Source: Isoetes taiwanensis (Eukaryota > Streptophyta > Lycopodiopsida > Isoetales > Isoetaceae). From it: DNA of 64,000 bases. A model generated the notes under the pieces. The model had not been told where the DNA came from, made no database searches, and saw nothing but the letters and a program-made list of their open reading frames with translations. The DNA lies in NCBI GenBank assembly GCA_021234155.1, contig JAJEKV010000027.1, positions 3,966,623 to 4,030,622 on the forward strand. The letters are read 5' to 3'. The translations under genes were made by a program, and so were the position numbers. Positions 36,055 through 47,704 of the stretch are shown here, piece after piece (within the stretch, counting starts at the first letter, position 1; each line of letters opens with the position of its first letter).

Positions 36055-36449
36055 CTGGCCGATGGCTTATCTTGCTTTGTCAGTGTGTCTGGTGTTGTAA
36101 CAGGAAAGCCCAGATCTTCTGTTTTCTTAGAAAAGCTCAAATCTTCTGTATTCTTTGCTCCAGCACTACCAATTGCTTCCGTTCTTGTGATTGGCAGACT
36201 TGGGCTCCCTGTTTCTCCACCGACAGCTTCCCCTATAACACCAGCTCCACCTATTCCGATCCCTGCTCCACCTGTTCCGGCCCCTGTTCCAGTGCTATCA
36301 GAGTTTTCGGCCACTGTTCCGACACTATCAGAGTCCGACGAATCCTCTCGGTTTTCCTTTTTTTTGTTTCCAACATCTGTTGCAGCCGTTCTCTTCTTTC
36401 ATGCCATGTTGCCCGATACCCAAAGCACTGTAGCTGTCCCAAAATCCCT

Positions 36450-36452
<3 letters not shown>

Positions 36453-36548
<96 letters not shown>

Positions 36549-36690
36549 TTGGCCACATGCGGACTTAGAGATTACGAGAGACAATACGAGAGATGGGAGA
36601 AGGGGAGAGATGGATGGGTGAGAGTGGGTTTTGTTGACTCTCATCTCGAGAGACAATTTGCCCCTAACTGCTGTTAGGGGCGTTTCCATT
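36453..36690 (+). mobile_element. (GA)n-cored inverted-repeat element, copy a (right half)
   Basis: (GA)n at 36,453-36,543 is followed by GCCTTGGCCACATGCGG, ATTACGAGAGACAATACGAG, GGTGAGAGTGGGTTTTGTTG, ACTCTCATC and CGAGAGACAATTTGCCCCTA, the same right half as copies b and c. The left half is cut off by the LINE. From 36,700 to 37,880 I see no gene. Confidence 0.65.
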
Positions 36691-37899
36691 ATACATAACC
36701 CATTAAGTTTCCATTTTGGTTTCGGTGCTCGTGAAAGTTTTTGGGGCTCGTGAAAGTTTTTGGTTCTGTTATGTTTTCTTCTCGGCAAATGAAAAGGCCA
36801 TGGCGTCGAACTCCTCTGGATATGCGCCTCCTTCTTCAGAGTACGGCTATGGCATCAAACTCTTCTAGCTCCTGCGGCTCCATCTTTTTTCTGGGCCTCT
36901 ATTCCGGATTCACAGCCATCCATGTCTTATGTTTTAACAGATTTTTTAAGGAATCGTACCGCTTGTGGCTTCTCTCCTGCACCAACAAACTCAATTCTAT
37001 TCCTTCCCCTTTTCTCTGAATGATTAGCATGCATACCTTCCTGCCTCGCAATTGCATTTCTCTGCGCAAACCCCTGTTTCCTTTTTCTTCCGGGGTTTCC
37101 TTTTTGTTCCCAACTCAATCATGATCCTTCGGCAAATATCATTTGGGTTATGAAGTCGATCGGTGTTGGGTTGTGAAGTCGATCGGTGGATCGTCGTTTC
37201 TCCTGGGCTGCACAAACAGGTATTTTGGGAATGTAACTCCGGTTGATTCTTCTCTAGAATAATCTTTCTGGTTCTGGGTTTCGTCTTATTTTAATTCTTC
37301 CAGGAACCGACATACATAAAAATTTATAGGAATGATACGACCATATAAAAAGAATCCATAGCCTCTATTCCGGATTCACAGCCGAGGAGATGCTTTCTGA
37401 TTCTTGTGGTCTCTATTTCAATGGAAATATTTCACTAATTCCCTGTCTTGATTATAGATTTCAGATTTTGCTTGCTCTGGGATTTGGTACTAGAACCGAT
37501 TTGGGCTTTCGAAGAATAAATTTGGGCTTCCAAAAATCACATTGAAGCAAGAAAAATTGGGCGTTTTGGAGTAAAAACGCATTTTGAAGCCCAAAGGTTG
37601 ACTTACAGAGCTGGATAGACAAACCCTGCTCAGAAATTGTCCCTAAGAAGAGAAAATTAGAAGAAATTGTCCATCTGTTCCGTCTATTCTGTGCGCTGGG
37701 CTCCATCTGTTCCGTCTATTCTGTTCCGTCTGTTCTGTGTGGTCTGTTCTGTGGGAGCCAGGTGCATCTTGCTTCTCCGGGCAGTGCATGATGGCGAGCA
37801 AGCTTTAGCGCAGGCGGCAACCGTAAATAGGGGATCCCAAAAAAGAGAGATCCCGGAAAAGTGTTAGCTAGGAAATCCGGCATGTTTTTTTTTTCGCCC

Positions 37900-38270
<371 letters not shown>

Positions 38271-38598
38271 CATTATACCTGACCTGTTATGTTTGGTTTC
38301 ACCGTAAAATGTTTTGGGGGCCGTGAATGTTTTTTGGCCGTGTTTGTTTTCTACCACAGCACTATTCCGTGTCAATATGCACACTTTGGCCGTGTTTGTT
38401 TGTTTAATCCCGCCTTAGCGTCTGGTAAAGAAGCGCACCACAGCCGATTCTAAAGGCATTCTAAGAAAAAACCTTCTTCTCATGTTCTTATTTTCGATTC
38501 GATTGCTTCTATTTTAGATCTGAGACTAGAAAAATACTGCTCCTGTTCAAAGCAAGAGTTCAAGGTTTCTTGTGCTGACAATATTCTTGTGATTTCTT

Positions 38599-39010
38599 GT
38601 GAAGTTCCCTTTGTTATCTCGAAGTGGGCGGTTAAATAGACTGGTTTTTGAATCAAGGGACACAGAAAGCGATTTTATTAAGCTAGAAGGTCTTCCAGGA
38701 GGGCCAGAAACATTTGAGCTTGCTGCAAGGTTCTGCTATGGCATGGAAATAGATGTAAATGCTTCAAATGTGGCCCCCTTCAAGCAGCAAAAGTACTAGA
38801 GAGATGACGATGATCCGGAAGAAGGTAACCTTATTTCCAAAAGAGACTTTCTTGACGTTTGTGGCCCTTGCATCATGGAAGGATTCAATCGCCATACTCA
38901 AGAGCCGTGAAAAATCTTTCCCCTTAGCGTAATCTCTGCGAATTAGTTAGAAGATGCAGTGAATCTATTGCATGGAAAGCTAGCACAGACATCAAGACCA
39001 TGAACTGGAC
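38599..39010 (+). pseudogene. captured NPH3/RPT2-family (BTB/NPH3) gene fragment
   Basis: MKFPLLSRSGRLNRLVFESR, then IKLEGLPGGPETFELAARFC, YGMEI and NASNVAPF match the BTB region of NPH3/RPT2 proteins, which serve as CUL3 adaptors in light and auxin responses. Following it, in other frames, are NLISKRDFLDVC, WKDSIAILKSREKSFPLA and VRRCSESIAWKASTDIKTMNW, all collinear with the family. Several stops and frame changes break it. Introns appear already removed or are very short between the pieces, so both DNA capture and a processed copy are possible. It lies inside the proposed large inverted-repeat element. Confidence 0.72.
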
Positions 39011-39369
39011 AAAAAATTCCTCATTCTTCAAGGTATTCAAGACAAGCTTATGCCGTAACAAGGATTATTCAACATCGTTCTTTGTGAAACGGGGCCGCAA
39101 ACTACTCATTTGTGAAAATGGGACCAAAGAAAACAAAGAAAAACAACAAAGAAAACAAAAGAATAGACATAACAAAAGAAAAGGTCGCAAGCGGCCGCCA
39201 TAACCGTAAGCGTGCCGCCATAACCCAAAACGGTACGCCATAACCGGAAGCAGGAAGCAGGGGATCCGGAGGCGGCCATAACCAGGAAACAGGGGATCCG
39301 GAAAAAAAGAGGGATCCCAGAAACTTTTTAGGCAGGAAAAGTTTGGCCGCTTTTTTTTCCTCTTAACGA

Positions 39370-39720
<351 letters not shown>

Positions 39721-39794
39721 CTGTGGGCCATTTCACATTGCCCCAAAATAGTTAAGCCTCTTACCCTTTTCCTTCTTTCTTAAGGCGGCGATTG

Positions 39795-40070
39795 CGGATT
39801 TGCATGGCCTTTTCCCTTCTGCCCTTTTGTGCGCATGGTAGTGCCGGATTTGCATGGCTAAACAGCTCCTACGCAATCGATTTGCCCTTTTTGTGAGCAT
39901 TATAGTGCCGGATTTGCATGGCTATCACGGCTCCCTCTGAACCGATTTGCCACTGTTGTGAGCATGGCGGTGCCGGATTTGCATGGCTACACCGCTTCTA
40001 CAGACCGATTTGCCCTTTTGTGAGCATGGCAGTGCCGGATTTGCATGGCTATACAGCTCCTAAACAATAC
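39795..40070 (+). repeat. minisatellite, unit about 62 bp
   Basis: Four units of GTGAGCATGGCAGTGCCGG, ATTTGCATGGCTAYACAGC, TCCTAAACCGATTTGCCC. A frame runs through it to 40,355 and ends with non-repetitive sequence (MKPEAAFSTADCEDEMGFA, GFLPSKFVGPEPLIGLS) that looks coding but matches no family I know; it may be another captured fragment. Confidence 0.65.
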
Positions 40071-40489
40071 AAAACTGACGAGGTATATTTTATTGCAAAG
40101 ATGAAGCCGGAAGCTGCCTTTTCTACTGCAGATTGTGAAGATGAAATGGGATTTGCAGCTTTCACTGGCTTAATTGATTTTTATAAATGGAGAACAAACG
40201 TTTGCTTGTCGAATTTATACAGAGGCCAGAAGGAGCAATGTTACAGAGGAAAAATGAAGAAGGGGTTTCTTCCTTCTAAATTTGTTGGCCCCGAGCCTTT
40301 GATAGGATTAAGTTTTGTTTATCCAAGGCTTCAAAATCTGTTGCACTGTGACTAGAGGCGCCACTTGGGACAAACACAATGGAAATTTTTCATTCTCATT
40401 TGTAGCAAGCAACATTCCTCTTGGCCATGTCGTTCACCTTTTAGAGAGGTAAAATTCGTTGCTCAGAACTTATAAAAACCTATGTTTAG

Positions 40490-40710
40490 AATAACAGATA
40501 TGAATAACAGAGCTTGAATAGAATAACAGAGCTTGAAAAGCTCGGATATAAATTTAGAGCTTGAAAACAGAGCTTGAAAACATCGGATATGGATTTAGAT
40601 CGGATTTAGAGCTTGAAAACGAGCTTGAAAAGCTTCGGATATGGATTTAGATCGGATTTAGAGCTTGAAAACAGAGCTTGAAAAGCTTCGGATATGGATT
40701 TTGAAAAGCA
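40490..40710. repeat. tandem repeat of AGAGCTTGAAAA / GGATATGGATTTAGATC
   Basis: Several imperfect units mixing AGAGCTTGAAAACAGAGCTT, GAAAAGCTTCGGATATGGAT and TTAGATCGGATTTAGAGCTT. Confidence 0.7.
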
Positions 40711-40814
40711 TGATTAATGAGCTCTCGGTCATCAATTTTTTTCCCCCCCATGCCCGCCCAAGCACTACGCCCGCATCACGCCCCAGAAAATAAAATGCTA
40801 ACTAAGGGGGGTTA

Positions 40815-41066
<252 letters not shown>

Positions 41067-41162
41067 TCTAACAAATAGTATGTGGATCAAGAGGGAATGG
41101 GTAGAACTCTAAAACTTATCTATGTGTTTTGAGTTATTATATTCATATTATTATGGAAGGGG

Positions 41163-41290
41163 AAACTTCCTAAAGGAGGTTTCTGGAAGAAACCTCGGCG
41201 GCGCCGAGCCGAAAGCCAGAAGCCCCCGAAGGCGCCGCCGCTGGGGTTTTTTTCCAGAAAACCTCCCCGCGAAAAGTTTCCCGCCGTAAC
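41163..41290. repeat. imperfect hairpin of about 50-bp arms
   Basis: GGGGAAACTTCC, GGAGGTTTCTGGAAGAAACC and GGCGGCGCC pair with GGCGCCGCCG, GGGGTTTTTTTCCAGAAAAC and AAAAGTTTCCCGCC. The GGCGGCGCC motif recurs at 41,927 and 42,188. Confidence 0.65.
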
Positions 41291-42021
41291 CTTTAGGGAC
41301 CTAGAAATTTCCTTTCATCCTGTGTTTCAATGTTCATATTTGTGATTCCCGTTCTTGGCCTGTGTTTTCTGTTGAGATTTGTAGAATGAATCAAGCAGAT
41401 TTGTTGAAATTTGTAGAACGAATCAAGCAAGAGAGAAACTCCCGTTCTTGATCTGTGTTTTCTGTTGAGATTTGTAGACAAATGAAGCAGATCTGTTGAA
41501 ATTTGTAGAACAAATCAAGCAAGAAAGGGACAAGAAATGTCTGGCAGTGTACAGAATGGGAAGAATAGCTCAAACAGGGCAAATACTCTACAGAAGAGCG
41601 TTGCTCCAAGATCTGGTTGGAATGGGATCAATAATGTAGATTTGCATGGCAAAAGGAGATAAATCGGAAGTAGCAGCTCCTGATCATCGCTAGCAACGCC
41701 CAAAAACCGAAATGAACAAAGGAAAACCGAAATAAACAAAAGAAAAGGACGATTTGCAGGGGAAGCCCTGTTGCGGCGAAGTCTTGTTCCAGCAAAGCCC
41801 TGTTCTGGCAAAGCCCTGTTCCGGCAGGAGAAGCTATGTTCTGGCAAAACCCTGTTCCGGCAGGAATAGAATAGAATAGCCCTGTTCTGTTCTGGCAAAG
41901 CTCGTGGCTTAAAGCCCTGTTTGGCGGCGCCACCAGATCGCCACCAAAAAATTTAGACCCAAAGTTACCTAAAAAAAACTGACACTGAAATCCACGGAAA
42001 TTTCCAGGTCCCTAAGGTTAC
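41286..42021. mobile_element. small element bounded by 26-bp inverted repeats
   Basis: GTAACCTTTAGGGACCTAG, AAATTTCC (41,286-41,312) is inverted at 41,996-42,021 with one gap and one substitution. The interior has tandem GTAGAACRAATCAAGCARA, and TTGAGATTTGTAGA units (41,370-41,530), and CCCTGTTCYGGCA repeats (41,765-41,900). No coding capacity is recognised. Confidence 0.6.
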
Positions 42022-42107
42022 GTTTTATATAATACAGTAGAAGCTTATAACTTCTTAAAACTTTGTTTTCACTTGATCGTTAAAAAGTGATTTTATTTAT
42101 TTATGTT

Positions 42108-42693
42108 CACGTAAACGTCCACAAGGACGAAATTTCTGGTTTTTTATGCTTTTGTTCAAAACAGTAAATAACCTGCTCTGGAGCTTAGGCGGCGCCGCCA
42201 GAGCTCCGCCAAGAAACCCCCAGAAGGTTTTCCGATTTCAGTTGGACTGCTCTGGCTATGGCGCGATCAGCTCTGGAGGTTCTGCTTTGCAAAGCTCTGG
42301 CTATGGAGGTTCCGCTTTGCAAAGCTCTGGCTATGGAGGTCAGACTGTGTTTAAACCTCCGTTTATTGTGTTTTCAAGATGCCATCGCTCCGCCATACTA
42401 GTTTAGGGCTTCCTATGCCATAGCTCTGCCAGAATAGTTCCGCCATAGCTCAGAATAGTTTCTGCATGAAAAGAAACTCATATACAAAACGATAGTTCCG
42501 CCATAGCTATTCTTGAAACTTTCTATGCCATAGCTCTGCCAAAATACAGATGCATGAAAAGAAACTCTGTCAAAACGCCGAATCTGATGCTTGCAAAGCT
42601 CATTCCGCCACTCACTGCGCCAAGAGAAGACCCAAAATTTTCCCCTTCTTTTTGCCACGTAGCAAAAATTTCGTCCTTGTGGACATTTACGTG
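42108..42693. mobile_element. small element bounded by 28-bp inverted repeats
   Basis: CACGTAAACGTCCACAAGG, ACGAAATTT (42,108-42,135) is inverted at 42,666-42,693 with a single mismatch. The interior holds tandem TTTGCAAAGCTCTGGCTATG, GAGGTTC units (42,285-42,345) and oppositely oriented CCATAGCTCTGCC repeats (42,416-42,545). There is no transposase, so it would be non-autonomous. A target duplication is not obvious. Confidence 0.62.
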
Positions 42694-42697
42694 GCGT

Positions 42698-42795
42698 AAC
42701 CGCATTGGGTCGGGGGTTTCCTGAAATAAACCCCGGATGCCAGCGAGCGCCGCCCGCCAGGGTTTATTTCAGGAAACCCCCGACCCAATGCGGTT
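42698..42795. repeat. hairpin with 36-bp perfect arms
   Basis: Arms 42,698-42,733 and 42,760-42,795 are exact reverse complements (beginning AACCGCATTGGGTCGGGGG, ending CCCCCGACCCAATGCGGTT). The 26-nt loop is GC-rich (CGGATGCCAGCGAGCGCCGC...). Confidence 0.9.
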
Positions 42796-42859
42796 TCCTC
42801 CATCATAGTAGTATGTCACATTTTTAATGTTCTACGATGCTCTTTTTAAGTTTTAAAAA

Positions 42860-43108
42860 ATTTGAAAGTTTGGCGTTCTCATTCCCATTCGTTCCTGTTC
42901 CGTTCCGAATTTTGATCCCAAGTTCAGGTTCCGTTTCGGGTAGCTATGGTTTATAGGCCTGCTGCATACTTTGATTGCACTTTTAAGGTGATTTTGATTG
43001 GAGGATTCACTTAAGCTAATCCTTAAGGATTCACTCAAGCGAATCCTCCTATATGGCTTGGAGGCTGCTCTAGTCAGTTTGGGGAGCTAGTCAGTTTGGG
43101 CAGCGCCC
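42860..43108 (-). repeat. right arm of the long inverted repeat
   Basis: Carries GTTCCGTTCCGAATTTTG, GTTCCGTTTCGGGTAGCTAT, two GGATTCACTYAAGC..AATCC near-palindromes (43,000-43,050) and a duplicated TAGTCAGTTTGGGGAGC / TAGTCAGTTTGGGCAGC at the outer end. Inverted relative to 31,159-31,450. Confidence 0.6.
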
Positions 43109-43115
43109 ATATATT

Positions 43116-44581
43116 ATGGAGGACGAATCCTTGAGAAGAAGGCGCGTTCTAGTAGTGCCATTTCCGGCACAGGGCCACATAGCACCTCTCGTGCATATCT
43201 CTCGCCGCCTCTCAGGCCAAGGTTTTTGCATCACCATAGCCAATATTCAAAGCATTCACCACCAGCTCCTTTCCACCGTCCCGGATTTGCCCAACCATCT
43301 CATCAGTTTAGAGGCCCTGCCTTGCCAAATCTCTGCTCCCCATGGATCCCAAGTTTCCCACGATCCCATCTTGTTTATGGAGGCCCTGCTGCATACTAAA
43401 TCCTCTCTTCACGCCTTAATCCAGAGATTTCTTGAAAACAAAGAAGCACTAACTTGCATAATCGTGGATTACTTCATGGATTTTGTTGTGGATCTTGCAG
43501 ACAGTCTGAAGATCCCTGTCGCGATTTACTGGCCTGGATCTGCTACTTGGAGCTGTGTAGATTATTATCTTCCCCTTCTTATCCCTGTCAATGGTACTAA
43601 TCTTAATTCTGATAATTAGAAAAAGGAAGTAAAAGCATTGAATCATTTTTTCATGCAGATTTGGAGGTAAAGAATGAGATCTGCAAGCGAGTACCGGACA
43701 TTCCAGGCGTCAAGCCTCTCGCTGCAGAGGATTTGTCGGAATATCAGAGCCTCAGCAGAATCCCAGGCGGTTCTTTTTTGGAGAAATGCCGCCGGCGAAG
43801 TTCTAATCTGAACCTTGCAAGGTGGATTCTTGTCAATTCTTTTCCAGAACTAGAACCCTATGCAGTTCAGGCAATGCAAGAAAAGCTAGGTAGCAAATAC
43901 ATGCCAATCGGCTTTCTATTTCCAACAAATCAAGAAGATACCTCAGATCCGGCAGTAAGTTTAAGAAAAGAAACCAAAACATGCCTAGAATGGCTGGATT
44001 CACGCCCTAAATCCTCTGTTTTATACATTGCATTCGGAAGCAGAGCAAAATTAACCATATCTGAATACGAAGAGCTCGCGGAAGGTCTGATAGCAAGCAA
44101 GATTTCCTTCTTGTTCGTCGTGCACAAAGATTTGATAGAAGGGGACGCTGCAGAGGCCAAGAATAGGCTTCTTAGAAGCGCCGAAGAGAGGGGAATGGTA
44201 GTTTCTTGGGCGCCACAGATTAGGGTTCTAAGGCATGAAGCCATAGCCGGATTTATGAGCCACTGCGGCTGGAATTCGTGCTTAGAATCCATCTGCTGCG
44301 GCAAAGCCGTGTTGGGGATGCCTTGGATGGGAGATCAGGACCTAAATTGCAGATTTATGGCCAAAGAATTGGGCATTGGGGTAAAAATTGGAGGTAAGAT
44401 TGAAGGCTTGAAACGAGAAAAGATAAAAATGGGAATCCAGCAGTTTTTTGGAAACAAAGAAATGCAAAAGAGAGCACAGGATTTAGGCCACATGGCCAGA
44501 ATTGCTTGTGGGCCTTCTGGTTCTTCCTCTTCCAACTTTCAGGAATTTGTCTCACAACTCTCAAATTTTATGCTAACTTAG
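43116..44581 (+). CDS. family-1 UDP-glycosyltransferase (UGT)
   Basis: Two exons (43,116-43,593 and 43,659-44,581) join across a 65-bp GT-AG intron into 466 codons, a normal UGT length. UGTs move a sugar from a UDP-sugar to small acceptors such as flavonoids, terpenoids or hormones in the cytosol. Residues 10-22, VLVVPFPAQGHIA, include the conserved catalytic His; CIIVDYFMDF carries the likely Asp partner. The PSPG donor-binding box is at about residues 342-385: WAPQIRVLRHEAIAGFMSHC, GWNSCLESICCGKAVLGMPW, MGDQD. The final DQ usually goes with UDP-glucose preference. No signal peptide. The start gives the standard short N-terminus, but the ATG overlaps the edge of the inverted-repeat element, so the native promoter may have been displaced. 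No disabling changes. Acceptor unknown. Confidence 0.93.
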
Positions 44582-44693
44582 TAGATATTGGCACTGTAGT
44601 ATATGTTAGAAAATTTTTCCAAGTCTTCAAGAAACGTATGTGTTTTTTCTTAGGCAACACAATTGCCAATACGCCACGGATATATACAACGTA

Positions 44694-44776
44694 GTGTATT
44701 GTGTTTTCAAATGGTATAAAAATAGGGTGTTGCCACCATGGTGTATTGTGTTTTCAAATGGTATAAAAATGGGGTT
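44694..44776 (+). repeat. direct duplication, offset 47 bp
   Basis: GTGTATTGTGTTTTCAAATG, GTATAAAAATRGGGTKTT occurs twice shortly after the UGT stop codon. Confidence 0.7.
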
Positions 44777-44779
44777 TTC

Positions 44780-46600
44780 TCTAGCTAGCTAATTTTTTGT
44801 TCTACAAGAAATTTACGGCATCATCCTGGGCATTTCTCCTTGTCAACTCCCCTGTATTTGGGAAGCGGGCCAATACCGAGAAATTTTAAGTGCGCCACAA
44901 ACATTTCCTCTACGGATACAGTAGTAAGAATTGTGTCTATTCCAAATCGCAATTCTGGAATACATACCAATATTATTAGTTTCATAAAAAAACTTGAGTT
45001 AAAAATCCATTCGAGGCACACGCTCTATATCAAATGTCACTAGCTTGTTAGTATGGGACAGATCAAGTGTTACATTGTAATCCTAATTGTGACATTTAAA
45101 TGAACACTTGAGATACTTTAAGGATGGAGACAAACGCAAAAATGTAGCCAGATTTCTTTCACAAATACATTATACATTATACTTGGATAATGTATAATCT
45201 AGTAGTGAACGAGGTCTAACTATTTGTTTACGTTTAGCTTCATCTTTACTCTTTAGTCGGGGAGTAATCTCATTCAGGGTGATTGCAAATGATGTTGAGT
45301 TGTATCGTGTAGGAAATGTCAGTGGCTTATTATTTTTCCAGAGTAGTCTCGCTTCATTTTTATAACGTTTCGTACTAGGGTTTCCCAGAACGTAGCATAT
45401 GCTTTCGTCCATCTGCCCTTTGAACATAGCCTGGACCTAAGAATAAAGAAATACATTGCTATTATTAAGCTGGTACAAGCCAGCAGAACAAGAACCATCC
45501 TAACTAGCATTATCATAATGATAGGGACAGAATTATTGATGATCACCTAATGAGGGTTCTTCTCCAAGAGAGACTACTCCTTGAACTTCACTTTACACGA
45601 GAATTGCTGATTCTCTTGTATCTTCATTGTTCCATAATGATCAATTTAAAGTTTTCCTAGGATCAAGTTATTTATAGAAGAAGTCACCTGTCAATGTCAG
45701 CCATATTATTTGTTCATCCTATCCTTTTGCTCGTAGGATTTTTACTGTGATAAGGATAGAATAGTACCTTGCTTCATTGGTAAACTTCACCTTAACCACA
45801 GGCCCTCGAGAGAATTGAATCGTCCCCCGCCGTTGGATGCTGAGTGGGTTATATCCAAGAATTTTTGGAATATTCGCATTTTGAAGAATATTCTACAGAT
45901 TATCATAGTAATTTCTCAAATATTCTATTTTAAAAATATTCCACGCATTATTATGGTAATCTTCCAAATCTTCATTTTTTGAGAATATTTCTTGCAACAG
46001 ATACTCTGTTACGACATCAGATTGGAACACCTCTATAATGCCGGCCTCTATAATGCCTTGTAGGCTCTTTCCTGCTTAAGAACTATTGGATTGAATAGTT
46101 GAACCTATTTGGGCATGAAAAATCCCTTGTTCCTAAAAGAGATTCCTTGTTTTTGCTGCGAAATGCTCTACTTTTCCCCAAATTTACTCTCTTTTTCCTC
46201 TTGATTGCTGAAGTTAAATCTACCTTCCTTTCTTTTTTCATGGCCTATTGTAGAATCGCATATAGCATCATATCCTCTGAATCATAATGATTGCTTGGAG
46301 TATGGCGATGATCTGGCAGTTCTTGCATCATTTCAGTAGCTTCTACCCTGTTCATGCATCATTCTGACAGCTCAGAAACTGCAAAAATAGAAAAGCTCCT
46401 ACCCTGTTCTTGTATTTAGAAATGGTAAACGATGAAGCAAAATAGAAATGAAATGGAGAACCAACTACATGCTCGGCCAGAAACCAGCAGCACCTTGAAG
46501 CAAAGCAGACAACATGCTGGCCACCATAGATTCTTCTCTGGCTCACATCTCCTTCCTATGTTTTCTTGTAATAAAAAATAACTCTCTCGGGCCTGTGGTT
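44780..46600. other. no recognised gene
   Basis: AT-rich. A degenerate duplication of AATATTCTA, ATTATCATRGTAAT, TTCTCAAATATTC occurs at 45,868-45,990. Minus-strand frames at 44,821-45,021 and 45,170-45,546 have no recognisable domain. Confidence 0.4.
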
Positions 46601-46619
46601 AAGGGAGGTCAACCTCCCC

Positions 46620-47700
46620 CTCAAGTGGGTTATGGAAAATAACCCTCTCGAGGTTAATCTCCTCATCATAAAACACGAGTGTCAGAATTACAACAGGGCT
46701 AAGCTCAATGAAACGACCCCAAAATTTGCTCTTCAATATGCTATCACCCCAGAACCTCCAGCCCCTCTCTTTACAGTGGCAAGTAATGACCATTGGATGA
46801 TGACTAACCTGCCAGATTCCAGTAAAGCACCTTTTCTATGTATAAGAAAAGAAGAAATGGACATATAATTTTGAGACACATCCATAGGCAAGCATTTTTC
46901 TGAAACAAAATGCAGTCCCTTATTAGGGTAGTCGCCTTCATATGTCTCCCTTAATAAAGGATTGAAAGGTTTGCGGAGCCAGCCCTCATCATGCCATCTC
47001 CCTGAACACGCTATACTTTTTAATTCTCCCATTATTAGAGCAAACAAATGATCTCATTAGAGCTCAACATATTACTTGAATGTAAGGGGAAAACACATAT
47101 ACCTTCTTTCCCCATTCTTGGGCCTGGTCAAGTAATTGGGAGCACTCTAAATCCTCAAAGCATTTTTGCAGTATTGACAATGGCTCGTTGAAATAAACAG
47201 GCATGCACACTTTACTAAGATCCTTGCCAATGTTATCTCTGATCATGGACCACAAGCTTACACCCTTCTCCTGCTCCTTTGGATCCGATAATCTTTTTTT
47301 TCTCTCCATAACAAGATAGCGAAAACCAATGCTAAGTGCTAATTCAGTTGCCAATGTATTATCCGAGAAAGAGGGACTATGACTGCTATCAATAAAAACT
47401 TCTTGTGTATCAAAAAACGTGTTATCTTCATCCTCAGAATCTGCTCCAGTATATGGCTGAACACTTTCATCATCAGAATTTTTTTCACTTGCACCTAAGA
47501 GATTAAACACTGACAAAAACAACAAAGTATACTATAAGAGACGTCCATTATTCGAGTGATTTGCAACTCCAATGCTTGCACGCCTGCTTTTCAAACAATG
47601 AAAAAGTGTGATTCAAATTTATTCTATGATCTTTCAGACTTTCAACTGCAGATCCACCTGGAATTTGACTTTGCATCTCATCCACAACGGTGGTCTCTAG
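46620..47700 (-). pseudogene. oxysterol-binding protein-related (ORP) gene fragment
   Basis: Minus-strand exons of a plant ORP, a lipid-transfer protein acting at membrane contact sites. From 47,700 down: KVDLETTVVDEMQSQIPGGS (upstream exon); 47,494-47,103 with [52 protein letters not shown] and a good donor; about 47,008-46,895 with [26 protein letters not shown]; and from 46,808 [55 protein letters not shown] is the sterol-binding signature (HHP). The donor after FVSEK is lost (TGCTTG in place of GT). The segment before KPFNPLL is diverged, and the end is truncated near 46,620 by unrelated sequence. No N-terminal PH domain and no C-terminus are present. I read it as a pseudogene fragment. 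Confidence 0.8.
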
Positions 47701-47704
47701 GTCG

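Larger units (their letters stand above)
31975..36445 (-). mobile_element. L1-type LINE, nearly full length, inactive
   Basis: Minus-strand non-LTR retrotransposon with both ORFs in order. The 3' end at about 31,975 carries an ATTTC repeat (three units, the usual simple tail of LINEs) that abuts a (GA)n tract. The 5' end lies near 36,445 and abuts another (GA)n tract. The element therefore appears to have landed inside a (GA)n microsatellite. Damage is limited to one stop and about three frameshifts, so insertion is fairly recent relative to neighbouring debris. Confidence 0.82.
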
